Source: an uncultured Pseudomonadaceae bacterium (lineage in GTDB: Bacteria > Pseudomonadota > Gammaproteobacteria > Pseudomonadales > Pseudomonadaceae). From it: a DNA stretch of 15,350 nt. Each line of letters begins with the position of its first letter. Position 1 is the stretch's first letter. A program made the position numbers and the translations under genes. Positions 14,008-15,350 of this stretch are shown here, piece by piece. The notes under the pieces are model-generated. The model ran no database searches, was not told where the DNA came from, and saw only the letters and a program-made list of their open reading frames with translations. Where the stretch lies: contig CANRHT010000025.1 of the NCBI GenBank assembly GCA_947630465.1, positions 1-15,350 of the forward strand. The letters run 5' to 3'.

Positions 14008-14523
14008 ATGATAGGTATTGAGAAACTGCATTATTTCTTGCACAACCATACGCGGAGGACGCGTATCAGTTTCAATAATCAAAGTCGCTACTTCACGATA
14101 CAAAGGATCACGCAGCGCCAATAATTCAGTCAAAACTTTAGCAGGATTCTCTGTTTGCAATAAGGGACGATTACGGTCTCTTGCAGTACGCGCCAGCTGA
14201 TGCTCAACCGATGCATGCAAGTAAATAACAATAGCGCCTTTTAGCATTGCTTGACGGTTTTGTACTCGTAAAACCGCACCACCACCGGTGGCCAACACAA
14301 GACCTGATTCCTGGCACAACTCAGTAATCACGGCTTGCTCTCGATCACGAAAACCTGATTCGCCTTCAACATCAAAAATCAGCGGAATGCTGGCCCCAGT
14401 ACGCTCTTCAATTTCTTTATCAGAATCTTTGAAGGGCAACCCCAGTTCTTTTGCCAGCAAGCGCCCGATGGTGCTTTTTCCAGCACCCATCGGACCAACA
14501 AGTATATAAGTAGCTGTTCGCAT
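13999..14523 (-). CDS. aroK: Shikimate kinase
   Basis: Phosphorylates shikimate at the 3-hydroxyl with ATP, the fifth step of the shikimate pathway. The 174-residue protein is a P-loop NMP-kinase fold. Walker A is G10-PMGAGKS17; shikimate-binding residues lie in F31-K-D-S-D35 and F58-R59-DRE; the Walker B-like ATGGGAV has G80-G-G82; and the lid A114-RDRNRPLL contains R119. The C-terminal RDPLYREVA is family-typical. The start ATG shares one base with the pilQ stop (TAATG) and no clear ribosome site precedes it, so translation probably depends on termination-reinitiation from pilQ. The stop codon lies in the loop of a GC hairpin. It forms the aroK-aroB pair found in most Gammaproteobacteria. 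Confidence 0.97.
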   Translation of the reverse strand: MRTATYILVGPMGAGKSTIGRLLAKELGLPFKDSDKEIEERTGASIPLIFDVEGESGFRDREQAVITELCQESGLVLATGGGAVLRVQNRQAMLKGAIVIYLHASVEHQLARTARDRNRPLLQTENPAKVLTELLALRDPLYREVATLIIETDTRPPRMVVQEIMQFLNTYHRR

Positions 14524-15350
14524 TAATTATTCAGCGTAATGGCCTGGTTATTCATAATACGTGGTGTGATAAAGACTAACAGCTCTGACTTTTCATCTTT
14601 AACATCATCACTACGGAATACACGACCAATAAATGGTAGATCACCTAAGAAAGGAACCTTAGACACTGAACGCGTTTGCGTATTAGAGAACACACCACCA
14701 ATCACAATAGTCTCACCATCAGCCACTAACACGTTAGCGTTGACTTCGTTCTTCTTGATACCTGGCACACCGTTTAATGCATTAGCAAAATCAGGCTCAT
14801 CTTTAGTAACTTTCACATCCATAATAATGCGGTTATCAGGCGTAATCTGTGGAGTCACTTCTAAAGACAATGCCGCTTCTTTAAACGAGGTACTGGTTGC
14901 ACCACTGGAACTGGCTTCTTGGTATGGAATTTCAGAACCTTTCATGATTTTAGCGGTTTCTTTATCAGCTGTTACCACTTTAGGCTGTGAGACCACTTCG
15001 CCGTTACCGGTTTTTTCCATAGCAGAAAGCTGTAAGTCAAGTATTGTATGGTTGGTTACAAAACCTATACCCAAACCAGCTGTGGGACTAGTAACGCCTA
15101 GATCAACAAATGGTGACGATGACTGCACACCCACTCTGTTACCACTACCATTATCTGAAGTTGTTAAATTGCCTTGACCACCCGATCCACTCCACTTACT
15201 GCCCCCATTAGTACCGAAAGCACCGCTCCAATTAACTCCTAAGCTTTTGCTGTAATCAACGTTCGCCTCAACAATACGCGCTTCAATCATCACCTGACGC
15301 ACAGGAATATCCAACTGCGCAACAACACGACGCAACTCATCAAGTTTTGT
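14523..15350 (-). CDS. pilQ: Type IV pilus secretin PilQ (C-terminal 275 residues, cut by window edge)
   Basis: PilQ forms the outer-membrane multimeric channel through which the type IV pilus passes. The visible part, starting at the window edge with [16 protein letters not shown], covers the end of the last N-domain and the secretin domain: [20 protein letters not shown] (20-39 of this fragment), a Gly/Ser-rich insert (43-80), [17 protein letters not shown] (119-135) and the signature [14 protein letters not shown] (232-245), then [11 protein letters not shown]. The TTG at 15335 is not a start; the frame stays open to the edge and continues homologous. The stop TAA overlaps the aroK ATG by one base. 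The upstream pilMNOP genes are expected beyond the window. No truncation is seen at the C-terminus. Confidence 0.96.
   Translation of the reverse strand, partial: TKLDELRRVVAQLDIPVRQVMIEARIVEANVDYSKSLGVNWSGAFGTNGGSKWSGSGGQGNLTTSDNGSGNRVGVQSSSPFVDLGVTSPTAGLGIGFVTNHTILDLQLSAMEKTGNGEVVSQPKVVTADKETAKIMKGSEIPYQEASSSGATSTSFKEAALSLEVTPQITPDNRIIMDVKVTKDEPDFANALNGVPGIKKNEVNANVLVADGETIVIGGVFSNTQTRSVSKVPFLGDLPFIGRVFRSDDVKDEKSELLVFITPRIMNNQAITLNN

Noticed and set aside
14539..15177. 212-codon open frame antisense to pilQ
   Set aside because: pilQ is unmistakable on the other strand, and the antisense product has no domain or ribosome-site support.
15335..15335. TTG as the start of the pilQ fragment
   Set aside because: The frame remains open to the window edge and the residues KLDEL before it belong to PilQ, so the gene simply continues outside.
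1..15350. CRISPR array, insertion sequence or phage genes
   Set aside because: No regularly spaced repeats, transposase, integrase or phage structural sequence was found on either strand.

Overview
The window looks like chromosomal core DNA from a gammaproteobacterium of the Pseudomonas lineage (Pseudomonadales). The evidence is the near-canonical Pseudomonas-type sequences of Mpl, inorganic pyrophosphatase and shikimate kinase, and the minus-strand order pilQ-aroK-aroB-damX. Base composition is moderate and AT-leaning in the spacers, unlike GC-rich Pseudomonas, so a reduced or lower-GC relative (a Thiopseudomonas/Denitrificimonas-like group) is a reasonable guess but is not proven. I see no insertion sequence, prophage, CRISPR array or clear foreign island.

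Layout: 1-285 is the start of mpl (minus). 434-874 is a GNAT acetyltransferase and 1027-1554 is ppa, followed by two stem-loops. 1696-5003 is a two-gene operon: a periplasmic substrate-binding lipoprotein overlapping a membrane GGDEF/EAL protein. 5182-6308 is xseB-ispA, overlapping by four bases; the customary dxs does not follow. 6487-6720 is a compact minus-strand tRNA operon (Asn-Pro-Lys) with its own strong promoter and a rho-independent terminator. 6962-9656 is a DUF1631 protein followed by a small PilZ protein. 9773-10414 is a TetR/AcrR-type repressor that meets rlmJ tail to tail. From 15350 down to 10411 runs one long minus-strand block: pilQ (partial), aroK, aroB, damX, rlmJ.

How the genes work together: three themes recur. 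(1) Cyclic-di-GMP signalling appears twice. The lipoprotein/GGDEF-EAL pair looks like a ligand-sensing input module (comparable in logic to NspS-MbaA of Vibrio but with a different binding-protein family), and the PilZ protein next to DUF1631 looks like an output module. (2) Envelope and division functions: Mpl recycles murein peptide, PilQ is the type IV pilus secretin, and DamX is a SPOR-domain septal protein. (3) Housekeeping: Ppa, ExoVII small subunit, farnesyl diphosphate synthase, two shikimate-pathway enzymes, a 23S rRNA methyltransferase and three tRNAs.

The most interesting part is 1696-5003. An ABC-type binding protein without any transporter genes carries Asp right after its lipidated Cys, and is translationally coupled to a c-di-GMP enzyme that has a periplasmic domain, an intact GGDEF motif, a degenerate feedback I-site and an ESL variant of the EAL motif. 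No wholly unprecedented system is evident.
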